This document shows positions 6,129 through 8,055 of a stretch of 8,055 nucleotides of DNA, piece after piece. The DNA lies in contig PWGF01000551.1 of the NCBI GenBank assembly GCA_003554375.1, positions 1-8,055 of the forward strand, in the 5' to 3' direction. The first letter of the stretch is position 1. Each line of letters starts with the position of its first letter. The notes beneath the pieces are model-generated. The model searched no databases. It worked only from the letters and a program-made list of their open reading frames with translations, and had not been told where the DNA came from. Made by a program: the position numbers and the translations under genes. Origin of the DNA: Spirochaetaceae bacterium. Lineage in GTDB: Bacteria > Spirochaetota > Spirochaetia > DSM-27196 > SKKC01.

Positions 6129-6533
6129 GTTGGGATGCCCAGGCGGCGGCCGGACGAGCCGGCGCGGCGGTCCCGGTGCGCGCCGCGGTGCGCCGTCGGC
6201 AGCATCGGAGCTGCGGTTGCGTGGTGAGCTTTGCCGGGAAAGTTCGGCGCGCGGCGGGACGGAACCCCCGGACGGCCTGACCCCGGGGCGAGCCGCGGGG
6301 GACGGAGGAGTCACGGTGTGCGCGTGGGGGCGGACGACGGCGGGGAGGTGCGGCTTGGACCGGGGGCACGCCCAGATTCGAAGGGGAATTCAGGGGACGT
6401 GGTTGGGGTAGAGGCAACAACAATCTCGTCCTCACACGGTTCCGCGAGCGGCCGCCGGAGTCGGCTTTTCCTCGACGCGGTTCACCTGAGGCCGCGGGCT
6501 CGCCGCCGTGCTCCCGGCGACTTATTGTGACGG

Positions 6534-6552
6534 GACACACGGCGTTTGTGTC
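6534..6552. repeat. Inverted repeat abutting the -35 of the small lipoprotein promoter
   Basis: GACACA (6534-6539) and TGTGTC (6547-6552) form a perfect 6-bp inverted repeat with a 7-nt spacer, ending one base before the putative -35 element. The position would suit an activator or repressor site. Confidence 0.35.
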
Positions 6553-6553
6553 T

Positions 6554-6582
6554 TTGCGCACGGAGGGCTTTCGTGGCATTAT
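6554..6582 (+). promoter_or_regulatory. Putative promoter of the small lipoprotein gene
   Basis: TTGCGC (6554-6559) and CATTAT (6577-6582) are spaced by 17 bp. The expected transcription start coincides with the ATG at 6589, and no Shine-Dalgarno lies between. This again predicts a leaderless mRNA. The hexamers are only moderate matches to consensus. Confidence 0.35.
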
Positions 6583-6588
6583 CGCCGG

Positions 6589-6894
6589 ATGAACAAGAAA
6601 GCTGTCTTGGGACTGGCACTGTTGCTGATTGTGGCGGCTGTGCTGCTGGCCGGGTGCGCGCCGGGGGTGCATCGATTCGCCGGTGAAGAGCCGGACACCG
6701 CCGGGTTCTTTTGGGGCATTTGGCACGGATGGATCGCGCCGGTGTCGCTGGTCTGGAGCGTGTTCAACTCGAGCGTCAGCATTTACGAAGCGCAGAACAC
6801 CGGGTTTGGATACGACTTCGGTTTCTATATCGCCGTCATCGGCGGGTTCGGCGGGATCTCGTTTACTCGGAAGAAGATAGCCGACAAGAGCTGA
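6589..6894 (+). CDS. Small predicted lipoprotein or membrane protein, uncharacterised family
   Basis: The 101-residue product begins MNKKAVLGLALLLIVAAVLLAGC, a short basic n-region, a hydrophobic core and an LLAGC lipobox with lipidation at Cys23. Two further hydrophobic segments follow, about residues 38-59 (GFFWGIWHGWIAPVSLVWSVF) and 77-92 (FGFYIAVIGGFGGISF), with RKK after the last. The protein could therefore be a lipoprotein with two membrane helices, or the first segment could stay uncleaved. The pattern W-H-G-x-I-A-P, then IYE, then Y-x-F-G-F, occurs in a family of small uncharacterised bacterial membrane proteins as I remember it; no function is known to me. The frame is open to an upstream ATG at 6508, but 6589 gives the proper signal sequence. 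It stands alone, 162 bp before gpmI. Confidence 0.85.
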   Translation: MNKKAVLGLALLLIVAAVLLAGCAPGVHRFAGEEPDTAGFFWGIWHGWIAPVSLVWSVFNSSVSIYEAQNTGFGYDFGFYIAVIGGFGGISFTRKKIADKS

Positions 6895-6979
6895 GGTGTT
6901 TTGAGCGCCGGGGCCGGATGAGTCGGACCGGATCATTGAGCTGGGACGGATCCATCGCTCCGGCGGAGTCGCCAAGCGG

Positions 6980-7002
6980 GCCCGACAGCAAGTGGGTCGG
7001 GC
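6980..7002 (+). other. GC hairpin between the small lipoprotein gene and gpmI
   Basis: GCCCGAC (6980-6986) pairs perfectly with GTCGGGC (6996-7002) across a 9-nt loop. No T-run follows, so it could be a weak or factor-assisted terminator of the lipoprotein transcript, or part of the gpmI leader. Confidence 0.3.
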
Positions 7003-7010
7003 AGCGCGGG

Positions 7011-7030
7011 CACTCTTGGACACTCTTGAA
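7011..7030 (+). repeat. 10-bp tandem duplication in the gpmI leader
   Basis: cactcttgga (7011-7020) is followed directly by cactcttgaa (7021-7030), two copies with one mismatch. It lies 27 bp before the gpmI start codon. Confidence 0.7.
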
Positions 7031-7056
7031 AGGAAAGTGCGGGAGGTAAGAGGAAT

Positions 7057-8055
7057 ATGGTACAGACACCGAAACCGGTCGTTCTGATGGTTCGCGACGG
7101 ATGGGGCAGGAATCCGAATCCTGAGCATGACGAATTCAACGCAGTCAAGCTGGCGCGCACGCCGTGTGACGGTCGGCTGCTGCGGGAGTATCCGTGGACC
7201 ACGATCCGGACCTCCGGGGAGGACGTTGGGCTTCCCGACGGGACAATGGGGAACTCCGAGGTCGGTCACCAGAATCTCGGTGCCGGTCGAGTCGTCGACC
7301 AGGAGTCGGTTCGGATTACCAAGGCCATTCGCTCCGGCGAGTTCTTTCAGAACGAAGCGCTGACGCGCGGGATCGAGCGCGCGAAGGCCAACGACGGGTG
7401 GGTTCACGTGATGGGGCTCGCTTCGGATGCCGGTGTACACTCGCTCTTGGACCACCTGTTCGGATGCCTCGAGCTGTGCCGGCGACACGGGCAATCCAAC
7501 GTGGCGGTGCACCTGTTTACCGACGGTCGGGATACCGGGCCGTATACCGGGGTGGAGTTTGCCCGTCGGATCGAAGATAAGATGCAGGAGATCGGCGTCG
7601 GACGCGTCGTCTCGATTTCCGGGCGGTACTACGCCATGGACCGGGACAATCGGTGGGAGCGGGTGAAGCTTGCCTACGATATGCTGACCGGCCGCGCGGA
7701 AGATCTGCCGGTGTTCAGCTCCACCGAGGAAGCGTTCCGGGACTACTACGACAACCCGACCAACGACAGCCAGCAGGGGGACGAGTTCATTACCCCGCGC
7801 TACGTTGGCTCTGATTGGCGTCAGGCGCGTATCGCCGACGATGATACCGCAATCTTCTTCAACTATCGGGGGGACCGGCCGCGCGAAATCGTCCGTTCGT
7901 TCGTGATGGACGAATTCTACGGACATGTGAAGCCGTCCCCGGACACCGGTGAGAGGGGCTTCGATCGAGGCCCTAAGATGGACGTGTACTGGGTGACGAT
8001 GACGGCGTACGAGGAGGAGCTGAACCCCCTCGTGAACGTGGCATTCCCCAAGCCG
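7057..8055 (+). CDS. gpmI: 2,3-bisphosphoglycerate-independent phosphoglycerate mutase, partial (C-terminus beyond right edge)
   Basis: Interconverts 3- and 2-phosphoglycerate in glycolysis and gluconeogenesis in the cytosol, using two metal ions (usually Mn) and a phosphoserine intermediate. The 333 visible residues start with the metal-binding RDGWG motif (Asp14). The catalytic Ser67 lies in TMGNSEVGHQNLGAGR. The phosphate- and substrate-binding blocks follow in normal order: GLASDAGVHSLLDHL, FTDGRDTGP, GRYYAMDRDNRWERV and FFNYRGDRPREI. The family is usually 510-550 aa, so about 40% is missing with the second half of the phosphatase domain. The NPNPEHDEFNA segment and the NPTNDSQQGDEF block are typical of the version found in planctomycete, verrucomicrobial and spirochaete genomes, from memory. 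The ATG at 7057 is preceded by GGAGG (7042-7046) at 10 nt and a purine run AAGAGG nearer the start. No frameshift is seen. Confidence 0.97.
   Translation, partial: MVQTPKPVVLMVRDGWGRNPNPEHDEFNAVKLARTPCDGRLLREYPWTTIRTSGEDVGLPDGTMGNSEVGHQNLGAGRVVDQESVRITKAIRSGEFFQNEALTRGIERAKANDGWVHVMGLASDAGVHSLLDHLFGCLELCRRHGQSNVAVHLFTDGRDTGPYTGVEFARRIEDKMQEIGVGRVVSISGRYYAMDRDNRWERVKLAYDMLTGRAEDLPVFSSTEEAFRDYYDNPTNDSQQGDEFITPRYVGSDWRQARIADDDTAIFFNYRGDRPREIVRSFVMDEFYGHVKPSPDTGERGFDRGPKMDVYWVTMTAYEEELNPLVNVAFPKP

Larger units (their letters stand above)
5459..6588. other. GC-rich region without a confident gene
   Basis: This is about 1.1 kb with very high G+C and many GGGCC/GGCCC words. All six frames contain long open stretches of Arg/Gly/Pro/Ala-rich translation, as expected from base composition alone. 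I searched by eye for RNase P RNA, tmRNA, SRP RNA, tRNA, group II intron domain V and transposon ends and recognised none. What it does hold is listed separately: the HAD upstream inverted repeat, the hairpin series, a weak small ORF, and the promoter region of the downstream small lipoprotein. Confidence 0.5.

Noticed and set aside
5866..6280. Short matches to RNase P RNA wording (GGAAAG, CCAGGTAACG, GGAACCCCCGG)
   Set aside because: The obligatory GAGGAAAGUCC start and other conserved blocks are absent and the fragments are not in the proper arrangement.
6366..6392. A TTCGAA-containing segment resembling a tRNA T-loop
   Set aside because: The flanking bases do not form a 5-bp T-stem, and no acceptor or anticodon stem can be drawn.
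5929..7926. A 665-codon minus-strand open frame covering gpmI, the small lipoprotein gene and the GC-rich block
   Set aside because: It is antisense to two well-supported genes, its translation is Arg/Pro/Ser-rich with no recognisable domain, and long antisense open frames are expected in GC-rich coding DNA.

Overview
This is a GC-rich bacterial chromosomal window (roughly 60-65% G+C by eye). It carries two predicted lipoproteins and no phage, plasmid, transposon or CRISPR signature. Spirochaete- or planctomycete-like lineages would fit the style of the phosphoglycerate mutase and the lipoproteins, but there is no 16S or other marker, so the lineage stays open.

Layout from left to right. (1) A D12-class DNA adenine methyltransferase on the minus strand runs off the left edge. 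It has a long, unusual Pro/Gly/Ala-rich N-terminal extension. A doubtful, possibly frameshifted minus-strand reading frame lies upstream of it. (2) A small plus-strand coiled-coil protein of the stress-protein type (95 aa) has a good ribosome binding site. (3) A large plus-strand glycoside hydrolase family 31 lipoprotein (893 aa) has both catalytic aspartates. An acidic, repeat-containing insert lies inside its N-terminal domain. (4) A convergent minus-strand HAD-superfamily hydrolase follows. (5) About 1.1 kb of very GC-rich DNA has no confident gene. It holds a run of adjacent hairpins behind a good -10 hexamer, and a weak small ORF with a perfect Shine-Dalgarno. (6) A small plus-strand membrane or lipoprotein of 101 aa follows. 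(7) The 5' part of gpmI (cofactor-independent phosphoglycerate mutase) runs off the right edge.

The genes do not form one obvious operon: strands alternate and the gaps are 121 bp or more. A carbohydrate theme is possible, with an envelope-anchored alpha-glucan enzyme, a HAD hydrolase and glycolytic gpmI, but this is proximity only. The observations most worth checking are the hairpin series at 5741-5834, the probable leaderless transcripts of the two lipoprotein genes (-10 hexamer 6-8 nt before the ATG, no Shine-Dalgarno), and the acidic insert in the GH31 enzyme. I see no convincing multi-gene novel system in the window.
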